DNA of 64,000 bases, from assembly GCF_008831285.2 (NCBI RefSeq), contig NC_045144.1, forward strand, positions 14,311,858 through 14,375,857. The letters are read 5' to 3'. The stretch comes from Nymphaea colorata (taxonomy: Eukaryota > Streptophyta > Magnoliopsida > Nymphaeales > Nymphaeaceae). The translations under genes were made by a program, and so were the position numbers. Shown piece after piece: positions 11,788-23,980 of this stretch. Within the stretch, counting starts at the first letter, position 1; each line of letters starts with the position of its first letter. The notes below the pieces were generated by a model. It had not been told where the DNA came from. It made no database searches and saw nothing but the letters and a program-made list of their open reading frames with translations.

Positions 11788-12598
11788 CAGGCAGTTTCTA
11801 AACAAATCGAATTTCAATTTTGCGTCAAATTAAGACAAATGCATGCATGCAGCCCACGTGGACAAGCTTCTCTCTTTATAGCTGCAACAGTTCAAGGTAT
11901 ATGTGGCTTTGAGTCATGTTTAGGTAAGCATAAACTGTCGTTATAAGAATTGGACATATGCGTGCTGCTTAATTCAATTGAGCCTCTAAAAGGAAGAAGC
12001 GATGGAGAGGAGGATCTGCTGCATATTCCCGCACTCCCGGTTGGAGGCCATGTGCAGGAAAACAGTTTGTTTTTATATAGCGGAAAGGGAAATTAAAGGA
12101 CATGAAAAGAACAAAATGTGCTGCAGTGTTGGAAGCACGGACTTGCTTTACGGGTCATACTTGATAAGTTTTGCTCCATATGGTGACGTGCCATGCCTTT
12201 GCTTTTTCTCTTTCGCTGTTACTCTCCTTGCTTTAATCCAAATCTGTGTTCATAAAGCGAGATCGTCCAGCCAAGAAAACAAATCAATAAACAAAAGCAA
12301 AAGAAAAGTTAAAGCTGCGCACTGTGTCCCCCCCTGCTGCTTTTCGGTAAACTCCACAAATATTATCCTACTTTTGCTTTGTCTCGTATATTAGTATCTT
12401 TTACTCATCATAGCTTCTTTAATGGAAGACTTGTGGATAAAATAGTAAGTAGATTATTATTAATGATAATGTTGTATAATGTGTACAAGGGCCTAGAGTT
12501 TACATATACTATATTCAAATACATGAGAGTTTCTCTTATTATGACTGACATCATATATATGTATATATATATATCCCATAATGAGCTGCACATGTGGG

Positions 12599-15500
12599 TC
12601 ACCTACAAGGATAGAACAATGGGCAGGAATCTCTCTGTATTTTGTCCTTGTCCACCCTCAATTTGTTGATCTTCTGCTCGCACCAATGTAACTGTTCTTC
12701 GTTGAGTCGTGCCGTCTTCAAAACCCTTAACACCACTTTGACATCTATCAAGGCCAACAGAACTTCAAACTGGTCTGCGCTTTTCAGCTTTAATCTTCTT
12801 GTGAAGTATCTCCGCCTTCTCAGCATCTCCTTCAGCTCCTTTCTCTTCTGCAAAATTACCAACAAAGTTTAGCTGAACTGGATGGTAAAACGTATCAAAG
12901 TGCAATATATTCGGTTGTTAACCCCACATACACACACTCTTTACTGTGTGCGGTGTGTTCTAACACGGTTTATGCGTTTGGTCGGGCTTTATGCATTTCT
13001 TTGATGACGCTGGTTATATACACAGGTCTGTGCACGGTGCACAGGTCCCTGCATGACACATCCTATGATTCGGCCAAAGATACATGTTATGCACTGGGGC
13101 TGTGCATGCTGCGTCGGTGTGCACAACCACCCCTCCGGTCTTTTATGTTTTGAAGGAGGGGTTTTTTGTTCTTTCAAGCACTGGACCATTTAGACCCCAT
13201 GCACACACCCACACGCACGCATATGTTGTGCTTGCCTTGTGGACAGCTTTCTTTATAGCCAGATCTGGCATGCAGATCTACACACACACACACACACACA
13301 CGCATGTGCTTCTTGCCTTGTGGGCAGCTTTCCTTATGGCTCGAATACGCGAATTATACGCAGACCTACGCAACCTCCGGCACAATCTCCTGAAGATGAC
13401 ACATTTGTCCTCTTTTTCTGCCTTGAGAAATTCCATGAAAATCCTGATTGATTCTTCCATCAACTCAAGGAGTTCTGCTGTCGAGATCTTTGTCTCCTCG
13501 GTGGCCTCACCTTCCACATTGCTTTCTGATTAAGTTAAAGAGAAAGAAGCAAAACAAGGAGCCATGTGATGCCATCACCCTTAACTTAAGCAAGGAACTG
13601 ATTAACGATAAGAGCATTTGAACACCGACTAATTAAGGAAACAGATTCAGATGCAAACGCTCTTACTGTACAAAAGAAACAATAGAATGTTTTGATTGAC
13701 CAATAACGTACCTCTAAGTTCAGGAACTTGAAGCAATTTCGAACTGGAAATCCTCGTTCTTGCATAAATTTCCGGTCGGCGGCCATGCTCATAAGGCTCG
13801 ATCTCTATAAACTGCTGCAACAGGACTTGAAATTGCTGAAACTGCTGAGCAACATGAGCGTAGTAGCCGAACTCTGCATCTTCCTTGCCTGCCATCAGCT
13901 TCTTGAAGTTCTTGTAGTTCCAGTTAAGAGCTTCCCACGTCAAGCAAATTTGGGCAACATAAGCGGCTTCAAGTTCTTGCTGTGGATTCCTAACGTCCTC
14001 CCTGAGCCTCGGTGTCTCTTCTAAATATCCTCTCAAGTTGATCATTATTCTCTTTGACACTGATCTTGGCAATGGGTTCATCATTCTGAAGGATTCTGGG
14101 ATTTTTAACATTGATTTGGGAAGGCCCACAAGACATCTCAAATCAGAACCATACAGTTCGCAAGAAATGATAAAATCGTTAAATTGGCAATTGAACTATT
14201 GCAAGGACTTGAAAACCTCTTGCTTTTTGGCAGCAAAAATGTTGGTGAAAAAATTGATAAAACACGAACGGCAAAAGATTTCCACGAAACAATAAGAAAC
14301 AAAAGACCATTTGTTATCCAACTATCTAATGATTTATGACAAAGTGACGAATTTGTAACATGAAGTCTTGAATTTCATCGTTTGAGGGAAGAAAAAACAA
14401 ATTGACGTGGAGACAAATCCGACAAAAGTTGCAAGGGCCACATATGTGAAGAGAAAAATGCAGAGTTCAATGGCATTTAAATCCAAGAAGCCAATGTGGC
14501 CTAATCATGCTTAGAGTGTACTTGACTAGAAAAGCTGCAGAGTGATAATGTGAAAAATGAAACTTTGCTTGAAAATTCAAGCTCAGCAGGACTTTAAGAA
14601 ATGATGGCTTACAAACAAGGCCATCAAAGACCCTGCTATAGCAACTCTTTTTACAAGCAATTAGCTAGAGAGAGTATTTAATTACCTGTTTCTTGTAATT
14701 TCTGGGCACTAATTTTGTCATAAAACATCATCTCTTCGTCATACTTTTTGATGAACAAAGAATCAGCAGAAGAAGAGGAAGAGGAAGAATATAGATCTTC
14801 CATCTCTGAATCCCTGTAGTTGGTGGAGCTTCTCCATTCCCATGAGCTCTTCGACGTTGTCTCTGCAGTAAACTGCACCATTGCCATGAACCCATCTTTC
14901 CTTTCTTCACCGCTTGCTCCATCTTCCATTGCCATGAATCCATCTTTCCTTTCTTCACCGCTTACTCCACCGTCCCTCACTTCAAGCTCTAGCTTTCTTG
15001 GCCTTCCATTTTCTTCACCATTATCTCCATCATTCTTCTCTTCAAGCTCCTCTGGCTTTCTTGGCACTTCATTTTCTTTAATTTGTTTCTCTTCAAGCTC
15101 CTTTGGCTTTCTTGGCACTTCATTTTCTTCAATTTGTGTCTCCTTTCTCTCCTCCTTAGCATCCGTTTTCGTCTCCTCACACTTCTCGTCATCTGCATCC
15201 TTAGGATTATATTCTTCAGGGGAGATCGAATCAGAGTTGCAGATAACTTCATGGGCCTTATTCACTTCGCATATCTCATCAATTGCTCCTCTTCCGTCAA
15301 CTTTGTAAGGCAAGAACAACAGAGTCTCCCCATTGAGAACGTCTGCAATAAGATCTTCTTCCCTCGCTGAGTTCTCTTCAATTGAGATGTCCGAACTCCC
15401 ATCTTGTGATTCACTTTCTTGAGGAACCCTGCAAAAATGAAAGAAGGAAAAAAAAAAAGGAACTAAATGGGTTGTCGAGACCAGCGATGCATCGTGAAGA

Positions 15501-15633
15501 AGTTGGGCACAAACCTTTCGAAGCTGTTTCGGAAGAGGATTGATTGGAAACACTTGCAGATCAGGAAGGAGGAGAAACAGAAGAAGAAAGTGGGATGGAA
15601 AAATTGGAGTAGCCTTAATAATATTTTTGACAT
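12599..15633 (-). CDS. DUF1666-domain protein, five exons
   Basis: Exons on the minus strand: 15633-15515, 15428-14686, 14095-13712, 13525 to about 13401 and 12847-12599. Junctions 1-3 are phase-consistent (2, 1, 1) and use GT-AG borders. The 3' edge of exon 4 is uncertain: 13401 keeps phase with the acceptor at 12848 but uses a weak donor, while AG|GT donors at 13375 and 13366 do not keep phase with it. The product is about 540 residues. Residues 5-35 are hydrophobic (signal anchor or membrane segment). Residues 42-230 are acidic and contain two internal duplications. Conserved blocks are SWEWRSS (~235), KYDEEMMFYDKISAQKLQET (268-287), AAYVAQICLTWEALNW, FQLLxQ-like QQFQVLLQQFIEIEPYE, and a C-terminal LNEEQLHWCEQKINKL. 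These match plant DUF1666 proteins, sometimes labelled ribosomal protein L34Ae although no ribosomal role is established. The function is unknown. Confidence 0.8.
13190..13350. repeat. CA-rich tandem duplication beside exon 4 of the DUF1666 gene
   Basis: Two copies about 80 bp apart share cacacgca(c/t), tgtgctt(ctt)gccttgtg and gcagctttc(c/t)ttat. Each is associated with a (CA)n tract, the longer at 13281-13301. The array lies in the last intron and reaches almost to the candidate 3' end of exon 4, which may explain why the splice donor there is hard to define. Confidence 0.65.
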
Positions 15634-15800
15634 TCTTAATCGATGATCTAGAGGTTGGTAGGCTCCATCGCATGGGGGAGAGAGAAAGAGAGAGGGAGAG
15701 AGAGTGGCTGTATAAATTAAGCTTTGTAGCCTGTATGTTCTAGAACAGTGGAACCATGAAGGAGTCCTACCGGTCCCCTCACATGCCAAAGCTGCACCTA
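15634..15800 (-). promoter_or_regulatory. Pyrimidine-rich leader and upstream ATG of the DUF1666 gene
   Basis: Read on the minus strand, the sequence before the start is a CT-repeat (15676-15704), common in plant 5' leaders. An out-of-frame ATG at 15673 lies between it and the chosen start at 15633. That upstream ATG opens a frame which runs through the first intron and joins the frame of exon 2 without a stop. I see no convincing TATA box in the correct orientation. Confidence 0.4.
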
Positions 15801-17678
15801 GTGTAAGATAAAGAGATCGGCGATGGTGGAGACAAAGTATTTCAAGCAAAATTTCCCTCTTTTCGATTTTCAGTTGACAAATATCTTCCTTGGTTCTTGG
15901 TTTAGCCTTTGCACTGCGGGAATATTTATCAGCTGCAAAGATGTCGACAGGAGAAAAATTTATCATCTTTCTATATATTACGTTATTAACCCGATTAAAG
16001 TGATTCTCGTACTGTTTATAATGTTCACTTTCATAGTCAGGTCATGTGTAAAGATGTCTTTGAAATATATACAGAGGAGCTGAGATCCTTTTGGCCATCT
16101 TGAGCTCCATCCACTTACGGCTGCCTGATGCTAAAAGCTTCTTAAGGAATTTTCAGTGACACGAAGAAAAATTGTAACAGTAAGGTGTAGTTTGGGAGTT
16201 GGAACTATGTTAATGTTTTGTAAATCTATATTCATGAAACATTAGAACTAGGTACCTATGAATCTGCCTCAATCTTTAGGATAGATTCATCAAATATACT
16301 CACAAAGTGTTTCACTTACAAAAAACCCATAAAAGACTACTTTTTTCTGACTGTAAACACCCCAAAATTTCCACCAATTCAAATTTCATCTAATACACAA
16401 GAGGATATGGTGAACAACTTCTAGATTAGTGGATTAGACTTTTGCAACTTGCAGAAATGCCTATTCCATTCAGTTTTCCGAGAGAAAGCAATTTAAATTT
16501 TAACATCTTTTACTGAACTTCAATAAAATTATATTTTTCACGTATTTAATTGTGTTAATCTTAGGGGTCAATTGTGTTAATTTTTAGAAAGGTAGACGGT
16601 AATAAGTTGATATATGTTTTCACTTTGAAAAATGATTGTATGTAGCAATCATTATGAACCATCAAATTTATTCATTGTGCAAATTTTGCTACAATATGTA
16701 TATATATACACATTTCTTGTGTCGTTCTACAGTGTGCTATTTTGCAGCCATTTAAATTTGTTTTCGTTAGATCCGACCATATGGATGCCGTTGGAAAACG
16801 CTAAAAGCTAACTGAGAAAAGGAGTCAGATATATGGCAGGAATGGGTATCTTAGACACGGAAACATGGCCGCGCGTACACACACACACACACACATATTA
16901 AAAATAAATAAATCAAACTCTTTTACATAATAGGTACTTATCAATCTTATAAGTTCATAATAAGAAACAGATAAAGTCCCTAATACAGTTTGACATCGTT
17001 AACAAACTGTTTAAAATCAGGCTGCTAAGTCATACAAGAAAACAAAGTGCCTTTGTTGCTATGAACTTGTCAGTTATCAGTTTCTTATTACATAATAAAC
17101 AGACATTAAAAAATTGTGTCAAATTCAGTCAGGAACTGCTTCTTCTCCTTTGTATATAGGCTGTGAGTTGTTTTTTAAAAAAAGCACAAACGTTGAACCA
17201 CAATAGACTTGCTCAATTTTGATGAGTCCAATACTGGTCAGATACAGCTTTGAGCACATTGACGGCATCAGATACGGTCAACGACTCAACCCCATGTGCT
17301 AAGCAGCTAAGCTGCACCCATACCCGCAACCATTTCGAAAGTGTGTGTTACATAAGGAATTAGAAATATATGATTTATTAAAGAAATTATTTTATTTTAC
17401 AAAATCATCTAGCAACGTCAGATACGTTGGCTCAAAGAATCTAATTTATACATTAAAGTGACTCAAAGCACATGTGAGTAATTTGATTCACTGAAAGCAA
17501 CTTCTGACCCCCTCTCTCTCTCCACATACACAAACAAAAGTTAATTGCGGTGGGCACACACAAAGTGGAGGGCACAAGAATTACAATTAAATGATTCGAT
17601 CTATTTAGTTGACAATTCACAAGATAAGCAGTAACTCTAGTTGAATTTTTTGACCAGCAGCATTACGGGTGAACCATC
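15801..17678. other. Intergenic, no gene seen
   Basis: AT-rich non-coding DNA with a (CA)n tract near 16878-16894. No transposon domain, tRNA or conserved reading frame is apparent. Confidence 0.5.
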
Positions 17679-17862
17679 AACTAGTTTGATCGACCCGAGA
17701 CTAATAGTAGTGTATAAGTGTATAATAGTCTTTATATTTACTTTAGTTTATACATCACACTATAAACTTAACTAGTTTGATCGACCCGAGACTAATAGTA
17801 GTGTATAAGTGTATAATAATAGTCTTTATATTTACTTTAGTTTATATACATCACACTATAAA

Positions 17863-17868
<6 letters not shown>
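17679..17868. repeat. Tandem duplication, two ~91-bp units
   Basis: The block beginning aactagtttgatcgacccg occurs at 17679 and again at 17770. The copies are nearly identical apart from a small TAA expansion and a TA insertion, so the duplication is recent. It runs directly into a (TA)n tract. Confidence 0.9.
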
Positions 17869-17898
<30 letters not shown>

Positions 17899-17900
<2 letters not shown>

Positions 17901-18530
17901 AAAACTGAATGATAACATTCAGTTTGTGTAGACAGCTACGCATATCAATGGACCATCCAATTTAGAATCTAGATGACTTATATTTTTCTCTTTTTCCCTT
18001 CTCTCTCTCTCTCTTTCTCTCATTTTCTCAAGGAACTCAGCAGGGCAGGCCATCGCCACAGGCCAGCCCGTGGGGAGGAGCCGCCAGGCTCCCCCTTTGC
18101 TCTCTACCCATGGCTAGAGGTAAGGGGGAGCCCTAGCGGCCTCCCTTGCCATCGCCGGCAGGCAGATGACACCAGACAGCATCAGCCCTGCCGGCAACAG
18201 CAAGGGAGAGTGACTAGGGGGCTCCAACCTATAGTCATCGGCGGGACAGATGCTGCCCCGCGGCGTGCAGTGCTGGTCCCACTGGCAAGGACTGGGGGGC
18301 TATCTCCGGAGGGGCCACTGATCGGAGCGACGCCGGACACCGGCCCGGTGGCTAATGGCTTCCCATTGCAAGTGTAAAGTGGGAGAGGGAGAGAGGAAGG
18401 AGAAGGATCGAGGAGAGAAAAGGAGATGGAGGGAGGGGGAGAGAATTAAAAGATATGGACCATTTGATCTTAAATGGACAGTACAGATTTGAGGTTTTTG
18501 GATGTATATTAAATCCAGAGTCATTCAGGG
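17899..18530. mobile_element. GC-rich segment bracketed by (TA)n tracts
   Basis: About 630 bp lies between (TA)n at 17866-17898 and (TA)n at 18532-18551. Its ends are imperfect inverted repeats (ACTGAATGA near the left end, TCATTCAGGG at the right), and a ggaccat-containing motif sits inside each end. The core (18040-18360) is strongly GC-rich, unlike everything around it. This resembles small non-autonomous elements that insert in or carry TA microsatellites (micron-like), but no family was recognised. The 134-codon open frame across the core is probably a by-product of GC richness. Confidence 0.45.
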
Positions 18531-18965
18531 AATATATATATATATATATATTGGCCTTTTTTTTTTTCTCTCTCACTTTTTCGTCTTTTTTTCTTTTTCA
18601 CAACTAACCTTCTCTCCTTTCAAGTGAGTAGGAGACTAGGAGTATTTCATCTTGTTATCTGCCTCAGAACTCAACCCTCCACCCTTTCCCTTTCTGGGAG
18701 CGGAAGCCCCGCCATTCCCCCCTCGTTCTCTCCTTACGTATGTTTGAAAAAAAAAAAAAAAAAGACGCTGATCTAAATTACTTTAACTTGTCATAAACTT
18801 GCCTTTTTGGTAGAAAACATATGAAATCGGAATGTTGTAACCTCATTTAATTGGCAGTGGGGTTAATGACACACTTTTACGTCTAAATAATATTTTTCTA
18901 ATAACTAATTCATGTCTTCACATTTAGTAATACAACCGTAAACAGAGACAGTTTTTCATAAAGAA

Positions 18966-18968
<3 letters not shown>

Positions 18969-19047
<79 letters not shown>
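18969..19047. repeat. (TA)n microsatellite, ~40 units
   Basis: An uninterrupted TA run of about 79 bp. Such runs often vary in length between individuals and are prone to assembly error. Confidence 0.95.
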
Positions 19048-19050
<3 letters not shown>

Positions 19051-21457
19051 TTTTATATGTGATAAGGTTAACCTCAAACTAAAAGAATTACAACATGATA
19101 ATTGATGGACATTTAGTGTTTATGGGAAAAAACACTTGTCCAGTGTCGAACTCTCAACCTCCTCTAGTTTGAAGAACTTTAAGACTAAATTAACTTTCGA
19201 TTGGATAGACATATTGCCACATTTCATTAGTTAATTATATCAGAAAGCATGTAATCAGTCACGAAATTGTTGATTCATTAACTATTAATATATTACTTAA
19301 AAGTTGGTTTAATCTACCTAAAATTATCATTAGCTTTATTCTTCATCAAATTTGGTGATAAAAGTAAATCCCATCCAGCCATCCAGGGGAGATTCCCAAC
19401 CACGACCAACTTTGTTTATATGTCGAGATCTTGGAGTAGGAAGCATGGTCCACGGGGATATCGGCATAACTTGTACTTTGATCTATTCTAAAGATCTGAT
19501 AGGAGAGAGAAGCAGATCAAATATAGCAGCTGAACGGCTTCCAAATTAAAGCACTTCAAGACGGGTTGGATTTCGTTGGTGATTATCCATTTCATGATTT
19601 CAAAACTTAGTTGTGCTTCCACCTTAATTTCAATTGCCTAAACTGAATTCTAAATATGTATATGTACATATATGACTCTTTTTTTTGGGGTTTCCGTACT
19701 TAGTAATTCAGGATTAGGTGCCATCCGATCCAAGTATGGCATTTCCACTTTAATGTGACTTTGCTGTACGTAGAAATTTCAAAATGACATTTGTCATTAT
19801 TATCAAGATCACGCTTGTTCTAAATCTGTTTCAGATTTAATTGGAAAAATTCACAAGTTTATTCATGTCAAGGTAATCGTTAAATTTAAAAAATACCATT
19901 ATATCTTTTGAAAAAGCTACAAGGGTTGTAGCATTACTGGTAGGACAGGCGGTCATGTAGAAAGCACATTGTTGGTTTGATTCCTGTGGATGTTATTCCT
20001 TTATACTCTAAATGGTGGAATGACATCACTCTAATTAAGGGATGTATTGTACTTCACTGAAATCCCAACACAGCCTATGAGCCTTGGATTCCAAGGGGGT
20101 GGGGAGGGAGCTGAAGGAGGCCTTTGGTCATCTTTTCCATGAGAGATTTATTAATCTATGTCATTGTACTGGGTAACTTTTTGGAGAATAATAAGGAAAA
20201 GAACATTTTCTTAATCAATTCCATATTAATTAGAAAAATTAGTTTAACTTGGTTTCCTTAGAACATATATTTGTGGAATTGGGTAGAGAAAAAAAGATCA
20301 AGACATACAGACTAGCCGTTATAGTACACGTACTTTAGTATGACTTGGGTACACCGTATTTTCTCTCATTGATTGAAACCGGCAGTTATGACAGAGTCAC
20401 AGACTTTAATCTATCAACTGTCCTTTTTATTTCCAATTAATGACTTAGGTGTATTTTAACAATATTTATGACTTAAATGCGTTCTTTGTTATTGTCAAAC
20501 CTTTATGTGTATTTGAATATGACTTTTTCTTGCTGATATTCCAGTACCATGACATGTATCTTAGCGTCCAATCAAATATCGGATCTGTTTCAGTGCAAAC
20601 TCAGACTGGAATCTACTTTTATCATTTTGGATTGGCTTTGGAAGTAGCAACAGCTAATCGCTAATATATATATATATATATATATATAAACACAAAAAAC
20701 TACTCTTAATCTTGAAAGGATGACGAGAAGAGGGAGGCATTGTCTCCCACTCGAACGTAATATTCAAAAAACAATAATTTTTTTTGGCGATATAAACTGA
20801 AAAAGAATCTGCTTTAGTTTATGGGAGGAAGAAATTGAATTTGCAAGTTGAGTGGGACCGAGGCATAACGACCGATCGAACACCCACTGAATCCTGCTGA
20901 CAGACATGACTAAGCCACAGCTCGAATCAACTTTCTACCTCACAAGGTTCTATCTCACTCAACAAGTAATGAATTGATTCAAGAGACCGGATGATGTTTA
21001 GGTGCCTGCTTTCCACAATGGTACTGTCCCATAATTTAATGCTCAAATCTTAAGCCCAAAAGCAGACCCACTTGCTTCTTACTCTCCCTTCTGAAAATGG
21101 AAAAGAAATGAGCATCAAGCTCGAGTACAAGAAGACCTACCCTTCTGTCAAACCCTTTTTAAAAGGTGGGTGGGCACACGTACTGGCGCCAAAAATTAAC
21201 CAAGTGGGGTCCGATTCTTTATGTACATATTCGAGCAAGGAATCTTTGGCTTTTGTTTAATTTTCTGCTTTTGGAGACTCAGATCTTAAGGAGGGAGCAA
21301 GCTGCAGTCTTTAGGAGGGAATACTAGATCCAATGCTCTCATCTCAATCCTATTGGAAAGGGGCGATCATGTCTTGGGTCTCAATGTTTCCGGTTGTATC
21401 AGTTCTTTTACTTGGATCTGAACGCAAGTACATAGCCAGATTCCCTGACTAGATTCA
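19048..21457. other. Intergenic, no supported gene
   Basis: Short open frames occur at 19352-19549, 20449-20664 and 21072-21260, but none shows a known motif, splice pattern or neighbour that would support a gene. A short (TA)n lies at 20662-20688. Confidence 0.45.
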
Positions 21458-22210
21458 TCATATTAAAACTTGGGATATGGTTTCTGGGTTTTTCTCCAGT
21501 CGTTTAAGGGGTCGTTTCGGATTGTAATGAGGATCGGGTTGGACAAGGGACCAAGTATTGTTTTTCATCAAGGTTTGGCTTCTTGAAGGTGAAGGGTCAT
21601 CAAATACAACATTGTGGCATATAAATAATCTTTTGGTATGTTGGTACGAGCGCAAATATCATTTACGTTGAACACCATATCAAAAAAAGATGTATTTCTA
21701 AACTTTTAAAATTTAATCTTATCGGTATTGTAGGGCTTCAAGTGAGGGTAACACACACAACCAACGGTTTTCAGGTTTTCATGAAAACATAGTCTGGCTC
21801 TCTGTTAAAAAGAATCTGATAAGGACTTCACATCCCAACATCAAGAGGGTGGTCTATTAATCAAATAAACAGCAATCAAGAATGCAGCAAGCGGACGCAC
21901 ATTAAAAAAAAAAAAATCTAAAGGTCCATCGACATTGTTTGATGTCAACATGAAGGGTAATTCATGAAACTTTTCCATTTCACAAGCCTCACACATAGTC
22001 GACAACTTTTCATGAAAACTGAAAGTATATGCATATTAATAATATGTCTAGCAATTCTAAGAGAAGGATGTCGTAAATGCCATTGACCAAGGGTTTCCCT
22101 TTCTCCAATCCACACCTCTACCTGATTGCATTTGATATGTCACAAATCCAGCTTGTAAAGCCCATGCTCATGCCTACTGGGTGGTGTTCACACCCCACCC
22201 CTTCCTTGAA
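21458..22210 (-). pseudogene. copia integrase fragment
   Basis: Minus-strand readings match pieces of copia integrase in order: HEKLSTMCEACEMEKFHELPF (family C-x2-C pre-integrase block) near 22000-21950, then AAFLI and YLINRPPS, then CYPHLKPYNTDKI near 21735, and RLFICHNVVFDD near 21610. Stops and shifts separate the blocks. No LTR or primer site was found next to it, and the long LTR starting at 22214 abuts it, so the element was probably broken by that insertion. Confidence 0.7.
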
Positions 22211-23898
22211 GGGTGTTGAAATGTGAATCAGCAAAAATTCTTTTTAAATGGGGGTTTTGAGGAAGAATTTTAAGAAAAAAGGGTCCGCCTGTCGGTACGA
22301 GATCTAACCGTTCCTACTGCCTTTAACAGAAGTAATTGGACCAAAGACTAAGAATCATTTGGATCATGTATGAGTTATTGATGCAAATCCTATATGCTTG
22401 TGCATTGAGGTTTTGGATTCAAAGTTCGTCTTGAATAAGTGACTTGTTTTTTAAAATGAATTCCTTGGAAAATGATTTGAAAAGTTATTTGAAGATTGGA
22501 GGCTTTTTTAATTGATTTGAAAACCTTTGTTTTGAAATCCATGATTAGAGATTTTGAAGATTGAAATTGAGTTTTTTGTTGTGAACTCAAGATGATATTT
22601 GGGTTGAAATTGTGATAGTCTTATGATCAATAGCTAAGTTACCTTAGCAAACAAAATTGATTTTGCATTCTTCTTTTGCCAAATCGTGTGATTTGGTCTA
22701 AGATATTTAGAAACTTGTGATTTGGTTAGGTAAAGCTCATTCTTTTGATGAAACATAGGATCCAATTTGTTAGAAAACGTGTTGTTTTATAAACATATTT
22801 TGGCCAATATTATGAATGCATTGCTTGTGTTTTTTTTGAAAGTTAAGTGAAATTTTCAAATTCTTGTTGCAATATGACTTTGTTACTTTTTGCAACTCAA
22901 ATTTGAATCACTTAATTTCTTGAGAATGTGCATGTGTTGCTATTGACTTTGGGTGAAGGTGAATGCATGAAATAAGAACGGAAACTACATGAAACATTCA
23001 TCCTTCTCTCTCTCATAATCTCTCAAGATTCATTCATATGAAACATTCATTCTTCACTCTTTCATATCTCTCAAAGTCTATTCATTGCAATTACATGTCA
23101 TACAATCTACACATAAAGCTTGATTTTAATTAAAATATAGGACTTTCTCTAAATGTACTCATCTTATTATTAAGCACTTGAATTAGAGATATAGTCCATA
23201 TGCTTGAAACTTAACAAAATGATGAAGAATGATGCCAAAATCAGTTTTTAAACTAGATGGGAGACATGGATGACATCCATCGTTCTCTCAAAATAAAAAA
23301 AAAAAATCAGATTTTGGGCTGATTTAAATAACTGAAAATTGTAGAAATTGATTCCAGGAGAGAGACTCGTTTTTTAAATAGAGATGAAAAGTCTTTCAAA
23401 CCTATTCAAAATTCAGATTTCATACAAATAGAATCATCAACTTCTTTGGACGATTTTAGGATATTGCTCTCCCTTTTAGGGGAATAAAAAAATGAAAATT
23501 TTCAGCATTTTAGAAGAGAATTAATCTCACGCAAATCTGAAAATTTATAAATGAGATCAACAACCCATAAAAAGTGTTTTAGGATGTCGACGGGATAGTT
23601 TTAGAATTTTTTTTCCTCAAAGCATAACAACTTTGTAGCTGAAAATTGACATTTCAATTATGTAAACTTTGACATTCTTAAGCCAATTCCTATAAAGCAT
23701 GGTTTGATTTCAACAACTTACATACACCCTACATATGGATTGCTGAAATTAAGCAAATTTTAAAATAAAATAAAAATAATTTCATAGTCATATACTACAA
23801 AAATCAACAAAATGATTCTTTTTCTTAAAAACCAGTTTGGAAAGTATCCCAACCTGATTTCTAAGGAGAAAAATGATTTTTAACAAGAGATTGCACGC

Positions 23899-23976
<78 letters not shown>
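23899..23976. repeat. (GT)n(TA)n compound microsatellite in LTR3
   Basis: About 8 GT units pass directly into about 32 TA units. Confidence 0.95.

Positions 23977-23980
<4 letters not shown>

Noticed and set aside
12002-12394. A 130-codon plus-strand open frame with a Cys-rich start and a hydrophobic end
   Set aside because: No recognisable domain, no splice or promoter evidence, and it lies downstream of and antisense to the DUF1666 gene. It could be a small gene but I cannot support it.
14820-15308. A 162-codon Ser-rich plus-strand open frame
   Set aside because: It is the antisense shadow of the acidic linker of the DUF1666 gene. Glu/Lys-rich coding DNA gives Ser/Leu-rich antisense frames.
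17973-18377. A 134-codon open frame in the GC-rich element
   Set aside because: GC-rich DNA yields long open frames by chance. The Pro/Arg/Gly-rich peptide has no recognised domain.
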